Source: Clostridia bacterium (lineage in GTDB: Bacteria > Bacillota > Clostridia > Oscillospirales > Acutalibacteraceae). Taken from it: a stretch of 64,000 nt of DNA. Positions 1-8,588 of the stretch are shown in pieces. A program made the translations under genes and the position numbers. How positions within the stretch are numbered: the stretch's first letter is position 1; each line of letters begins with the position of its first letter. The notes beneath the pieces were generated by a model. The model was not told where the DNA came from and made no database searches. It saw only the letters and a program-made list of their open reading frames with translations. The DNA lies in NCBI GenBank assembly GCA_017503785.1, contig JAFVSK010000020.1, positions 1 through 64,000 of the forward strand, given 5' to 3'.

Positions 1-75
1 GTAGATTCCAAAGAGCAGATCACAGTGATTTTTATAGGCGGTCTCAAAATCAAACAGTCACTGCTCGACTGCTAA
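1..75 (+). CDS. C-terminal fragment of a gene cut by the window edge (possibly a recombinase tail)
   Basis: Frame 1 is open from the first base and stops at a TAA at 73-75, giving a 24-residue tail rich in beta-branched residues (it includes ITVIFIGGLKIKQSLL). A good terminator follows at 147, which supports a real gene end here. The alternating polar/hydrophobic tail resembles the C-terminal strand of clostridial large serine recombinases, but the piece is too short to assign. Frame 3 is also open for about 130 bases, so the frame itself is not certain. Confidence 0.3.
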   Translation, partial: VDSKEQITVIFIGGLKIKQSLLDC

Positions 76-146
76 AACACTGTGAGGGTTCAGGCACTGC
101 TAAAAATGACGAGAAAATATCTCGTATGTAGTCGCTTCACACATTT

Positions 147-184
147 CCGAGTAAAACGAAAGGTTTGCTCGGATTTTGTTTTTT
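147..184 (+). terminator. Rho-independent terminator after the truncated left-edge gene
   Basis: Stem CCGAG (147-151) pairs with CTCGG (168-172), extended inward by A-T pairs around a GAAAG loop, and is followed by TTTTGTTTTTT. It ends the transcript entering from the left. Confidence 0.7.
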
Positions 185-253
185 AGATGGCAGAACTTGA
201 ATATTCGGTAGACGGTGCGCAGACAAGTTCCGAATACAAATATACCACTACGG

Positions 254-282
254 TTGACTTTCGGTGCGATTTATGATATTAT
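254..282 (+). promoter_or_regulatory. Sigma-A-type promoter of the GGDEF gene
   Basis: TTGACT (254-259), 17-bp spacer, TATTAT (277-282), about 30 bases upstream of the start codon; AGGAGG at 299-304 is the ribosome binding site. Confidence 0.65.
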
Positions 283-312
283 GCCAAGCATGCAAAATAG
301 GAGGTCCACGCA

Positions 313-1398
313 ATGACTCAATACCTTTATACTATCCCCGTTCTTCTTATGATGCTTTTATGCATGCTCTTTTTAACTGTTACAAATGAGTTTATATTAG
401 CTGCACATAAAAAAGGTTTTTTTATTGCTTTTTTAGGCGAGTTTTTCATAACCATATGTGAAGTTTTATCCATTTTTTTAAATGGTTCCGCAATAGCATT
501 TAAGCCAATCCACTTTTTATCAAATTATATAGGCTTTCTTCTTACTCCGATTTTAATCATTCTTTTTGCAACTTCAATAGGCAACTTCCGTCACTTTAAA
601 GGCGCTATTATCGGTATCATTGCTTATTTTATCTTGTTCAACTGTCTGGTTGTGACAAATCAACTGTTTTTCATAGATGCTCAAAATAATTATCATCGTG
701 GATTGTTGTTTCCTATATATGTTATCTCGTATTTTCTTGCAGTTATATACTTGCTCTACGAATCGCTCAGATATTCGCGTAAAGGCTTTTTACAACATAA
801 AATCTTCGCCTATTTTTTAAGCTTTTTCTTTCTTGCATCAAGTTCTATACAAGTCTTAGACCCCAAAGTTTATATGACAAGAATAACGGTTGTTCTGAGC
901 TTATGTGCTTATTACGCCTATAACATCGAGTTGGCAAATCTTTTTGACAAACTTACAGGCGTTCTTAATCAAGGAACATATTTAAGAAAAGTAAAATACT
1001 TAAAAAAGGAACAAGTTGTAATAATTTTAGATATTGACAACTTTAAAGTAATTAATGACAATTACGGTCATCAATTCGGTGATGAATGTTTAAGTAATAT
1101 TTCTCGCGCGATTAAATCGGTTTTTGGAAATTATGGCCAGTGCTACCGAATTGGCGGTGATGAATTTGCGGTAATTTTAAGAAGAAATCACAACGTGGAG
1201 GGTTTAATAAAGCGTTTTGAAATCGCCGTTGCCGATAAATTTAAAAACAAGCCCTGCCAATTATCACTTTCACTTGGTTATTCCAAATGCGAAAAAAATG
1301 ATTCTTTTGAAGCAGTGATACAGCGCGCAGACTCTAATATGTATGATGCAAAAAAGCAAAAGAAGGCATTAGAAACAACGGCTCTCAATACCAATTAA
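313..1398 (+). CDS. Membrane-anchored GGDEF-domain protein (putative diguanylate cyclase)
   Basis: 361 residues. The first ~205 residues hold about seven hydrophobic segments (near 5-28, 36-57, 70-90, 97-120, 131-150, 163-180, 190-206), followed directly by a GGDEF domain. The metal-binding start DIDNFKVINDNYGH lies at 240-253 and the intact GGDEF signature at 281-285, so it is probably an active cyclase making c-di-GMP from two GTP. I see no RxxD inhibitory site just before GGDEF. The start is set by AGGAGG eight bases upstream. The gene is far more AT-rich than everything to the right of 5.7 kb and stands next to a possible recombinase tail, which suggests recent acquisition. The signal sensed by the membrane part is unknown. 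Confidence 0.85.
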   Translation: MTQYLYTIPVLLMMLLCMLFLTVTNEFILAAHKKGFFIAFLGEFFITICEVLSIFLNGSAIAFKPIHFLSNYIGFLLTPILIILFATSIGNFRHFKGAIIGIIAYFILFNCLVVTNQLFFIDAQNNYHRGLLFPIYVISYFLAVIYLLYESLRYSRKGFLQHKIFAYFLSFFFLASSSIQVLDPKVYMTRITVVLSLCAYYAYNIELANLFDKLTGVLNQGTYLRKVKYLKKEQVVIILDIDNFKVINDNYGHQFGDECLSNISRAIKSVFGNYGQCYRIGGDEFAVILRRNHNVEGLIKRFEIAVADKFKNKPCQLSLSLGYSKCEKNDSFEAVIQRADSNMYDAKKQKKALETTALNTN

Positions 1399-1423
1399 CG
1401 ATTATCAGGAATAATCTCGTTCC

Positions 1424-1537
1424 GTTATGAACACCCGCACCAGTCGAGAGCCTCGACACGCAATTCGCGTAGTTGAGGTTCTTCTTTTTTTATAATTTCT
1501 GCCTCGCGTTTAAGGTTGGTTATGAACACCCGCACCA
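1424..1537 (+). repeat. 19-bp direct repeat (1424-1442 and 1519-1537)
   Basis: GTTATGAACACCCGCACCA occurs at 1424-1442 and identically at 1519-1537, 95 bp apart. Each copy is followed by a rho-independent terminator of unrelated stem sequence. The pair sits exactly at the right edge of the AT-rich GGDEF segment. It could be a remnant of an integration or duplication event. Confidence 0.75.
1448..1491 (+). terminator. Terminator after the GGDEF gene
   Basis: Imperfect stem GAGCCTC (1448-1454) with GAGGTTC (1475-1481, one G-T pair), extended by an inner ACGC/GCGT stem, then CTTCTTTTTTTA. An alternative small hairpin GTCGAG/CTCGAC lies at 1443-1457. Confidence 0.6.
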
Positions 1538-1542
1538 AAAGC

Positions 1543-1577
1543 GAGCACCCACCATTAGGTGGGTGCTCACTTTTTTT
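1543..1577 (+). terminator. Strong terminator between the GGDEF and glycosidase genes
   Basis: Perfect 11-bp stem GAGCACCCACC (1543-1553) / GGTGGGTGCTC (1558-1568), ATTA loop, then seven Ts. On the minus strand it is followed by TTTT, so it may also end the convergent glycosidase gene. Confidence 0.8.
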
Positions 1578-1581
1578 CCGG

Positions 1582-4500
1582 TTATTCCAAAATCTCAATA
1601 ATCGGCGAGGACAGAATACCCGTCTGCTTCGGTTCGTACTCATAGGACATTGCATAATCTCGCGTGTACCATACACCAGGGTCAATATAGGTTTCACCGC
1701 TGCTGTCGTGGAGCGGCCCAAAGGTGTTGACCCGATTGCCAAACAAGGTGAATTCCAAAGTGTGTTCCCCTTCTGAAACGCCCTGAATTTCCAGTACATA
1801 CGGGGGATATACTATGTTGCCGACCTCTTCCCCGTCAAGGCTGACCTTGATCATAGCACCGCGATATCGGTTAGCACGGATCTTTACCGTTCCACCGGGT
1901 ATATCAATTCGCGTGTGATAGGTTATATTGCCACCATAGAAGGGCATGCCTTGACTCGTGATATCTGAAAACCCTATAGTTTCTTTCGGCGAACAAACGC
2001 TCTTTTCACAACCGCGGATATTAACATCGAAATCACCCAAAATAAAGTAATTTTCCAAGCTGATTCGTTTAGTTATGGGAGCCTTGATTTCCAGCGTGTT
2101 TTCTCCCTTTACTAAGCTTCCGGCTTTATACTTCTTTATTGCTTTGTCCACATAGTAACCGCAGGGACTAAGAGAAATTTCTTTGCCGTTCAACCGGATA
2201 TACACCGCTTCTTCTCCTGCAATGTAAACGTTCTCTATAGTATCCTCGGCAATAAAGCTGTACCGAATGGTGATAAAGTGGCTGGGTCTTTCATCCGGTA
2301 TAACCCAAGGCTGCACATCTCTCCCATCCGCCTTGGGATACCCCAGTATTTTACGGCACTTCTCATCGATACGGAGAATTTCCTCCATGGGAGAGAATGT
2401 GTTTTCATCATCCAGCTTGTACTCAACCATATCAACAACCAAAACATTATCCTCGGAACGAGTATATTCAACCGGCTTTTTAAAGTCTATCCGCTTTAGA
2501 ACATTTCCGTTCCGACCGGATATCGCTTTCCCAAGCACCTCATAGTTAAGGTTACCGCTCGATAACCCTTCGTATACGGCACCTTTCCCATGGGCAAGGG
2601 TGGTCTCCTCTGTTTTTTCAAGACACAGAAGAAGACTGTCAAAAGCGTACAGCGTTTTGTATACGTAGGTTTTTCCGCCTTTTATTTCAAAATCGACATC
2701 TTCAACGGTTCCCGCTATCGTGTTATATAGTTTGGGTATGTATTTCCCATCAAAAACCAACATGAGATCCTCGGGGTATGCCATATCGATGGTAGGCTTG
2801 TGATAGCTTCTTTCGCAATGAGCCATAAAAAGCCACAACGCCTCGCCATCCTGACGGAGCTGATGCACAAAACCTGTAGCAGGCTCACCATTGCTTTTGA
2901 TCGCCTTCAGCGTTGCCTCCTTTTCAAGGACACCGAGAATGGAAAGCTTTTCAAAGTCAACACAAATTGACTTCTCGTAAAGTGCCTGTATTTCGTCGGT
3001 CTCAACGGCATCAATAAATCTGGGGCATTCTCCGATAAAAATCAGTTTACCGCCGTTTTCGCTGAACTTTTTGATGATTTCAAAGGTTGTGCGCCGAAGC
3101 GTTTTGCACGCAGGTACAATCACGGTGGAATAGTTCATTTCACCAACGGTAAGCACATTGGTCACGCTCTTGCGCTGCGTGGGAAGCATCGCTTCGCTTA
3201 TGTAATCGAAATCCACCATTCCGTCACAAAGAAAGCGGGAAAGCTTGGCAAAGTTTCTTTCCATATCCGCTTTTATCTGTGAGCTTGTATCCTGTGGGCC
3301 AAAATAAAGCCAATAGCTTTCTATGGGATGTATAACGCCAACGTTAACTACACTTTTACCCCTCGAAAGAACCGTTGCCAAACGGGCGTAGTGATCTTCA
3401 ACATAGGCATATTCTTTATACCAAGGAATCTGATAACTCAAGGATGCCGGGTAATCGCGCTTTGACGAGCCTTTCATAGACATCCACGCAAGATGCGGCA
3501 CCCGAACGGTTGCGCCAAGCGCCGCCTGCCAGTCGCCTTGAAATTTGTGACCGCGAAAGTCAAAATCCCAATTCGTAACGCCATAGAGCTCTGTAAGCAT
3601 CGCTTCTTTGCCGAATTGCCGCACAGCAGACTGACACTGTTTGGCGGTGTTAATCTCCATTCTGTCGCACAACAGGTCGATACCGGGAATATCAAACCAT
3701 TCATAGGCACGCATTGCTTCACCGACCGCTCTTGTCTGTGCATCCAACGTGTGCTCCCACATCATATGGCCGGTAAGTGCCACCCCATTTTTTTGGCACC
3801 AAGTACCACACTGTTTTGCCGTATTTTCAGTGAAGAGTCTGCAGGTAAGTTCGTGGTAACGGTATCGCGTAACAGACACCTTTCCGTCGGGAAGATCCAG
3901 AAATATTTCCGGCAGGGTATCGGCTATATCTTCGCCGTACAGTTCCTTGTACTTATCGGCAAATCCCACAGTCCAAGGTGTCATAACCGCGGCTTCACTC
4001 GCTGCAAAAGGCAAGAACTGTTTAAATCCGATCTGCGGCTCATCGGTGAAAATTGCCGGTATGGTATCGTCAAAGCTTTCTCCCACGTGCTTTTTGTAGG
4101 CTTCGTAGGTTATATCAATAAACTTCCCCACTGCCTCGGGATTCATAGCATCAACAGGTGTCCCGCCGTTGTGCCAGCCCGCATAGTCCTTATCTTCATC
4201 AACAGCAGTGGGCTCCACATAGGCATACCGCTTCATACCGACGGCCGGGGCATTTTCCTCTATTTTTTTATACTCTTTCAAAAAGCCCTTTTCGTCGAGG
4301 GTTATGTCATACGTTCCGATAAGATAGGGCAATCCTTTTTCCGTTCCCTCCTTTTCGGGAAAAAACGCCTTTTTCTCAGGGGTGAAGTGCAGTTTTTTCT
4401 GTCTGTACTTCATGGTTTTGGTTACATATCCGCCGGCAAACCCCGAGGGCCATCGATCCTCGTCGTATACCCACGCGAGCATATCGTTCTCTTTCGCTTT

Positions 4501-4743
4501 GTCACGGCAGTGCTTAACACAGTCCATAAACTCCTCGCCAAGATAAGTGGTAGCAAGTCCCGAGCGGGAATGCATGTGAAACCCACCATAACCCATTTCC
4601 TTGAAGTACGCTATCTGTTCGGAAAGGGTTTCCTTGTCGAGCTTGCAGTTCCATGCCCAAAAGGGAGCGGCTCTGTACTCAGAAGTCGGATTTTTAAAAA
4701 GTTCAATATCCAATTTTTGTCCTTTATTCTTTTTGTAAAGCAT
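1582..4743 (-). CDS. GH106-like glycoside hydrolase (alpha-L-rhamnosidase type), cytoplasmic
   Basis: About 1053 residues from the ATG at 4743, chosen because GGGGG lies eight bases upstream; the frame is open 20 codons further. The N-terminal part begins with PFWAWN and continues with a GYGGFHMHSRSG stretch and DEDRWPSGFAGG, the opening of the large GH106/rhamnosidase-like family. TDEPQIGF around residue 240 is a likely active-site acidic stretch. The last ~120 residues form a beta-rich, jelly-roll-like region. No signal peptide or membrane segment is visible, so it should act on imported oligosaccharides. The divergent AraC regulator suggests sugar-induced expression. Substrate is inferred from family only; related proteins are often of untested specificity. 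GC content is between the AT-rich left edge and the core genome. Confidence 0.8.
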   Translation of the reverse strand: MLYKKNKGQKLDIELFKNPTSEYRAAPFWAWNCKLDKETLSEQIAYFKEMGYGGFHMHSRSGLATTYLGEEFMDCVKHCRDKAKENDMLAWVYDEDRWPSGFAGGYVTKTMKYRQKKLHFTPEKKAFFPEKEGTEKGLPYLIGTYDITLDEKGFLKEYKKIEENAPAVGMKRYAYVEPTAVDEDKDYAGWHNGGTPVDAMNPEAVGKFIDITYEAYKKHVGESFDDTIPAIFTDEPQIGFKQFLPFAASEAAVMTPWTVGFADKYKELYGEDIADTLPEIFLDLPDGKVSVTRYRYHELTCRLFTENTAKQCGTWCQKNGVALTGHMMWEHTLDAQTRAVGEAMRAYEWFDIPGIDLLCDRMEINTAKQCQSAVRQFGKEAMLTELYGVTNWDFDFRGHKFQGDWQAALGATVRVPHLAWMSMKGSSKRDYPASLSYQIPWYKEYAYVEDHYARLATVLSRGKSVVNVGVIHPIESYWLYFGPQDTSSQIKADMERNFAKLSRFLCDGMVDFDYISEAMLPTQRKSVTNVLTVGEMNYSTVIVPACKTLRRTTFEIIKKFSENGGKLIFIGECPRFIDAVETDEIQALYEKSICVDFEKLSILGVLEKEATLKAIKSNGEPATGFVHQLRQDGEALWLFMAHCERSYHKPTIDMAYPEDLMLVFDGKYIPKLYNTIAGTVEDVDFEIKGGKTYVYKTLYAFDSLLLCLEKTEETTLAHGKGAVYEGLSSGNLNYEVLGKAISGRNGNVLKRIDFKKPVEYTRSEDNVLVVDMVEYKLDDENTFSPMEEILRIDEKCRKILGYPKADGRDVQPWVIPDERPSHFITIRYSFIAEDTIENVYIAGEEAVYIRLNGKEISLSPCGYYVDKAIKKYKAGSLVKGENTLEIKAPITKRISLENYFILGDFDVNIRGCEKSVCSPKETIGFSDITSQGMPFYGGNITYHTRIDIPGGTVKIRANRYRGAMIKVSLDGEEVGNIVYPPYVLEIQGVSEGEHTLEFTLFGNRVNTFGPLHDSSGETYIDPGVWYTRDYAMSYEYEPKQTGILSSPIIEILE

Positions 4744-4766
4744 ACGATTTACCCCCGAACACAATA

Positions 4767-4803
4767 TTGACACTATTTTAAAGTTGATATATAATAAAAT
4801 CAA
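4767..4803. promoter_or_regulatory. Overlapping divergent promoters for the glycosidase and araC-type genes
   Basis: Plus strand: TTGACA (4767-4772), 17 bp, TATAAT (4790-4795), a perfect consensus reading toward the AraC gene. Minus strand: TTGATT (4803-4798), 17 bp, TAAAAT (4780-4775), reading toward the glycosidase. The two overlap almost completely, so polymerase binding should be mutually exclusive. Confidence 0.7.
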
Positions 4804-4839
4804 CCCACTTTTTTTACAAATATATAGGGGGATTTTTCC

Positions 4840-5688
4840 GTGCGAATGCTAAATGCCGAAGCCTTTCTTGAGGGAAAATTCAACATACACACCTGCACAA
4901 AACGCAACTCAGTCTCTCATACTCACGGTTTTTTTGAGTTGGCGTACGTGGCCTCCGGAAAGGCTGTTCATGTTCTTAACGGCGAAGAAAGGATAATAGA
5001 AAAGGGCGACTATTTCTTCGTAGATTACGGGGCGGTCCACTCCTACACCGGCGTAGGCGAAGAGGCGCTCGAGATTATCAACTGCCTCTTTGTTTCGGAA
5101 TTTATAGATAAGACCCTAAAGAATAAATACAGCTTCGACGAAATTGTAAACAACTATATGATACGGAACAACAACGCCGTAATAAATATCAGTCCCGCCA
5201 ACATAGTTTTCAAGGACGACGGAGGATACATAAAGGAGCTTCTGCACAAGTGTATGGATGAATACACTGCCAAGGAATCCGGTTATCTTGAAATAATCCG
5301 ATCGAAGCTGATCGAGATCATCATCCTCACCATGCGTAAAAATCCTCTTTCAAACCCGCTTTGCGGCGATGCTCTGTGCCAAAGGATCATTGCCTACACC
5401 GAAGAAAATTTCCTAAAAAAAGATATCCTCAAAGCTGTTTCCAAAGAAACTTTTTTCAGCGTTTCGTATTTGAGCCGACGATTTAAAGATAACGTGGGTA
5501 TCACCTTCACCGAATACCTTCGCAAGGTTAGGATCGAGAAAAGTATGTCTCTCCTTGCCAATACCGATAAGAAAATCATAGAGATCGCCGGGCTTTGCGG
5601 GTATTCGGACATGAAGTCCTTTAACAGCATTTTTAAAAAAATGCTGGGTGTCACACCTCAGAAATTCAGACAGGAATTTTCAAACTAA
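4840..5688 (+). CDS. AraC-family transcriptional regulator
   Basis: 282 residues, starting at GTG 4840 with AGGGGG eight bases upstream; an ATG two codons later is the alternative. Residues ~1-150 form a cupin-like sensing domain (SHTHGFFELAYV near the N-terminus, then GDYFFVDYGAVHSYTG). Residues ~180-280 carry two helix-turn-helix motifs ending in the family pattern GVTPQKFRQEF. It is divergent from the GH106-like gene and most likely activates it in response to a sugar. The consensus promoter suggests steady basal expression of the regulator. Confidence 0.88.
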   Translation: MRMLNAEAFLEGKFNIHTCTKRNSVSHTHGFFELAYVASGKAVHVLNGEERIIEKGDYFFVDYGAVHSYTGVGEEALEIINCLFVSEFIDKTLKNKYSFDEIVNNYMIRNNNAVINISPANIVFKDDGGYIKELLHKCMDEYTAKESGYLEIIRSKLIEIIILTMRKNPLSNPLCGDALCQRIIAYTEENFLKKDILKAVSKETFFSVSYLSRRFKDNVGITFTEYLRKVRIEKSMSLLANTDKKIIEIAGLCGYSDMKSFNSIFKKMLGVTPQKFRQEFSN

Positions 5689-5753
5689 GCAAACGCATTA
5701 GAAAGCTATATACCAAATCGCTTTTGTATCACCGCTACGTCTTGTTTGCAATC

Positions 5754-5788
5754 AAAAAAGCCGATGCAACTTCTGCATCGGCTTTTTT
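5754..5788. terminator. Bidirectional terminator between araC-type and phosphoesterase genes
   Basis: GCCGATGCA (5760-5768) / TGCATCGGC (5774-5782) with six As before and six Ts after; serves both convergent genes. It also marks the change from the AT-richer accessory segment to GC-rich DNA. Confidence 0.85.
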
Positions 5789-5790
5789 CG

Positions 5791-7470
5791 TTATTCTTCG
5801 TTTTTCGGCTGTTTCTTTTTCACAAAAACGATCACCACCACCGCTGCCGGAACGAGCAGCAGCAACAGCCACCACGGCGACACCGCCGTGCTTTGCGGCA
5901 CGTCCACCTCCAGGCGGAACTGATTTTCCTCCAAAAAGTGGCCTTCTTTTACGGTGGAATAGTACTCCACGTCCACCGTTTTTCCGCCGTTCGAGAAATG
6001 CAGCATCGCCACCATACCCACGGCCTCGTGCGTCTTATCCGTCGTTTGCGGGTCGATCAGCATTTCGGTCACCGTATTTCCGTGCACACCCTCACGCCGG
6101 TTCACCACAATACGGTCGGTTGGCGCGTGGCCGCACAGCACCATCGAGATATTCTCATGGCGGCTCACCAGCCTATCCCAGATCACGTCGGGATAATTCT
6201 GCATGCCGTAACGTGTCAGGGAACTGGCGCTCGAATCGTTAAACAGCGTTCCTGCGGCGCTCAAATAAATGTGTGTCGTGATGATCACCGTGTGATCTTT
6301 GTGCTGCTCAACCACCTCGTTAGCCCACGCCAGCATGTTATCCGTTGCAGACAGATCCAAATTTAAAAACAGATACTTTCTCCCCTTCACACGGATCGTG
6401 TGGTAGGTGTTCAGCATAGTTTCCTTAAAGCAGCCGTCCACGGTATCTTTGTATTCCTCATAGGAGAAATAATTTTTATACTGCCCCGTAGAATCGTGGT
6501 TGCCGCGCACGAACGAATACGGCACCACGCCGTTCAACTTGGCCATTTCCGTTTTGGCAAGCTCCCATTCCGAATCGGTATCCTTGTCGGTAATATCACC
6601 CAAGCCAACCACAAACTCCAGTTTTTTGGCCTTGGCGTTATCCACCAGCCAATCGTAAATATTATGCAGCTCCTCGGGGTAATAGCACGTCAGCGTTTGA
6701 ATATCCCCGATCACCGCAAAGGAATAGTCGTAGTCGGTCACCGACGAATAATTCTTCATAAACGATTCGCGCGAAACCAACAAGAAGTCGGGCCCGTTTC
6801 CGCAACTGTCCTTCAGCGTTTCCGCAGTGCCGTCCGGCTCATAAAAGCCGAACAGCGCGTCGGTATCGGGCGTGGTTGCCGTAGCATCGGCGGCGATCTC
6901 GTCGGCCGTGCGCATGTCGTTATAAATCGCCACGTTGCGCAACTTGCCCTTAAAATACTGGCCGTTGTCGGGGCGCATATCGCCGCCGATCACGGCACGC
7001 TGCCGAAAGGTGATCTCCGACGGAACCGGCGCTTTCAGCGTTTGCTTCAGCTCGCCGTTCACGTAGCACGCCGCCGTGCCTGCTTCCGTGTCGGTCACCA
7101 CTGCCACGTGTACCCAGTCCCCTGTGCACACGTTCACTCGCTCGAAGATCTGATCGTGCGATTTACCCTCGTTATCAATGTAATAAATACGCGGGCTGCC
7201 GTTTTGATGGATCTCAAAATTCACGCAAGCACTGCCCGAGCCGTAATAGTTGCCAAACACCACACCGCCGCGTTTATCCAACGGATGATCCGACGGAAAA
7301 CACAGCGTAGCCTCGATCGTTTTCGGGAACGAAGCCAACACTTCCTTGGTTACATAGCCCCGTTCTGCCTGAAACGTAGCGCCCTCCGCGGCACATACGG
7401 TAACGCCCCCCACCGATATCATCAGCAAGCAAACCGTTACGATCACCGCTGCTATCGTTTTTATTCTCAC
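5791..7470 (-). CDS. Exported calcineurin-like phosphoesterase with LamG-type N-terminal domain
   Basis: 559 residues from GTG 7470, chosen because GGAGGT lies seven bases upstream; an in-frame TTG five codons earlier overlaps that site. A signal peptide spans the first ~28 residues. Residues ~35-200 resemble a concanavalin/LamG fold (PSDHPLDKRGGVVFGNY, later FKGKLRNVAIYNDMRTADEI). The phosphoesterase part has GDIQ, GLGDITD, GNHD, THIYLS and LCGHAPTD, the metal ligands of the family. A membrane segment near the C-terminus (PWWLLLLLVPAAVVVIVFV) is followed by KKKQPKNEE, so it is probably anchored with the enzyme outside. Substrate is unknown. It stands alone between two terminators. Confidence 0.8.
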   Translation of the reverse strand: MRIKTIAAVIVTVCLLMISVGGVTVCAAEGATFQAERGYVTKEVLASFPKTIEATLCFPSDHPLDKRGGVVFGNYYGSGSACVNFEIHQNGSPRIYYIDNEGKSHDQIFERVNVCTGDWVHVAVVTDTEAGTAACYVNGELKQTLKAPVPSEITFRQRAVIGGDMRPDNGQYFKGKLRNVAIYNDMRTADEIAADATATTPDTDALFGFYEPDGTAETLKDSCGNGPDFLLVSRESFMKNYSSVTDYDYSFAVIGDIQTLTCYYPEELHNIYDWLVDNAKAKKLEFVVGLGDITDKDTDSEWELAKTEMAKLNGVVPYSFVRGNHDSTGQYKNYFSYEEYKDTVDGCFKETMLNTYHTIRVKGRKYLFLNLDLSATDNMLAWANEVVEQHKDHTVIITTHIYLSAAGTLFNDSSASSLTRYGMQNYPDVIWDRLVSRHENISMVLCGHAPTDRIVVNRREGVHGNTVTEMLIDPQTTDKTHEAVGMVAMLHFSNGGKTVDVEYYSTVKEGHFLEENQFRLEVDVPQSTAVSPWWLLLLLVPAAVVVIVFVKKKQPKNEE

Positions 7471-7564
7471 GCAAAACACCTCCAAGGTCGTATAGCTTCA
7501 GTATAGCAATTCGGCAACCGAAAAACAAGCCACCGCGAAAACAAGTTGTTTTTTACCACAAAAA

Positions 7565-7596
7565 CAGAAAAAACACCGCCACGCTCGGCGGTGTTT
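7565..7596 (-). terminator. Terminator of the ZIP transporter gene
   Basis: AAACACCGCC (7571-7580) / GGCGGTGTTT (7587-7596); on the minus strand the stem runs into TTTTTTCTGTTTT. Confidence 0.8.
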
Positions 7597-7598
7597 AT

Positions 7599-8351
7599 TT
7601 ATCCTAATAACACGTCGGTTGCCAGCATCACACAGAAGCCCACCAGCAAAGCGTAGGTGGCTCCCCGCTCGCCGCCGTGCGCGTGGGTTTCGGGAATCAT
7701 TTCATCGCTGATCACGTACAGCATCGTGCCGCCGGCAAACGCCAGCGCGAACGGCAAGATCACCGATGCCACACTCACGGCAAAGTAGCCGATAAGCGTA
7801 CCCGCCACCTCCACCAAGCCGGTCATCATGGCGCACACGAAGGTTCTGCCGGGCGACACACCCGCCGCCAGCATCGGCCCAATGATCACCATACCCTCGG
7901 GAATATTCTGCAGCGCAATACCGCCGGCAATAATCATCGCCTGCGCGGTATCGCCCGAGCCGAAGCCAACGCCTGCCGCAATGCCCTCGGGCAGATTATG
8001 TATGGCAATGGCCGTCACGAACAACAGTATTTTGCTGAGGTTGGCGTTGTTGTGATCCTCGACCTCCGCCCCCACCAAGCGATGCAAATGCGGCACCAGC
8101 TTGTCGATCAAATTCAAGCACAAAGCGCCCGCAAAAATTCCCGCCACCGTAATCAGCAGTCCGTATTTCCCGCCGTATTCCAGCGACGGCAGCACCAAAC
8201 CCAGCACGGCTGCGGCCAGCATCACACCCGCCGCAAACGATAATACGATATCCGAGAATTTGTGCGATATTTTCTTAAAAGCAAATCCCAGCAGGGATCC
8301 GAAAACCGTCGCTCCGCCAACGCCGAGCGCCGTTAACAAAACCATTTTCAT
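7599..8351 (-). CDS. ZIP-family divalent metal transporter
   Basis: 250 residues, about eight membrane segments. The HNLPEGIAAGVGFGSG motif (metal-binding helix IV) and ALQNIPEGMVI (helix V) are diagnostic for ZIP carriers, which move zinc, iron or manganese into the cytoplasm. GAGGAG lies six bases upstream of ATG 8351. It is downstream of rubredoxin on the same strand, separated by a stem-loop, so it could be read from the flavodiiron promoter; that would fit supply of iron to the redox proteins, which is inference only. Confidence 0.87.
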   Translation of the reverse strand: MKMVLLTALGVGGATVFGSLLGFAFKKISHKFSDIVLSFAAGVMLAAAVLGLVLPSLEYGGKYGLLITVAGIFAGALCLNLIDKLVPHLHRLVGAEVEDHNNANLSKILLFVTAIAIHNLPEGIAAGVGFGSGDTAQAMIIAGGIALQNIPEGMVIIGPMLAAGVSPGRTFVCAMMTGLVEVAGTLIGYFAVSVASVILPFALAFAGGTMLYVISDEMIPETHAHGGERGATYALLVGFCVMLATDVLLG

Positions 8352-8366
8352 AGCCTACTCCTCGGC

Positions 8367-8395
8367 GGCGCGGCTTCCTTTTCGGAAGCCGCGCC
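8367..8395 (-). promoter_or_regulatory. GC-rich stem-loop just upstream of the ZIP gene
   Basis: Perfect 12-bp stem GGCGCGGCTTCC (8367-8378) / GGAAGCCGCGCC (8384-8395). There is no T-run on either side, and the ZIP ribosome binding site starts four bases away. It may be a processing or attenuation site rather than a terminator. Confidence 0.5.
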
Positions 8396-8403
8396 ACTAA
8401 AGC

Positions 8404-8562
8404 TTATTCTTCGCTGAAGTTGTCTTTGCCAACACCGCACAGCGGGCACTCAAAGTCGTCGGGAAGATCCTCAAACTTGGTGCCGGGCGCAATGCCGTTA
8501 TCGGGATCGCCCACGGCCTCGTCATACACCCAACCGCACACGTCGCACACATACTTTTTCAT
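8404..8562 (-). CDS. Rubredoxin
   Basis: 52 residues, too short for many gene finders. Two CxxC knuckles bind one iron: C6/C9 in YVCDVCG and C39/C42 in CPLCG, with the usual spacing, GW-Y after the first pair and PDD before the second. GGAGGT lies upstream of ATG 8562. It is 26 bases downstream of the flavodiiron gene, so the two are probably co-transcribed, and this protein should be an electron carrier for oxygen or peroxide reduction. Confidence 0.95.
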   Translation of the reverse strand: MKKYVCDVCGWVYDEAVGDPDNGIAPGTKFEDLPDDFECPLCGVGKDNFSEE

Positions 8563-8588
8563 ACAATCACCTCCATTCACTGTAATAC

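Noticed and set aside
3493..4770. 425-codon plus-strand frame opposite the GH106-like gene
   Set aside because: Shadow frame that would cover the start and promoter of the real gene; no domain seen.
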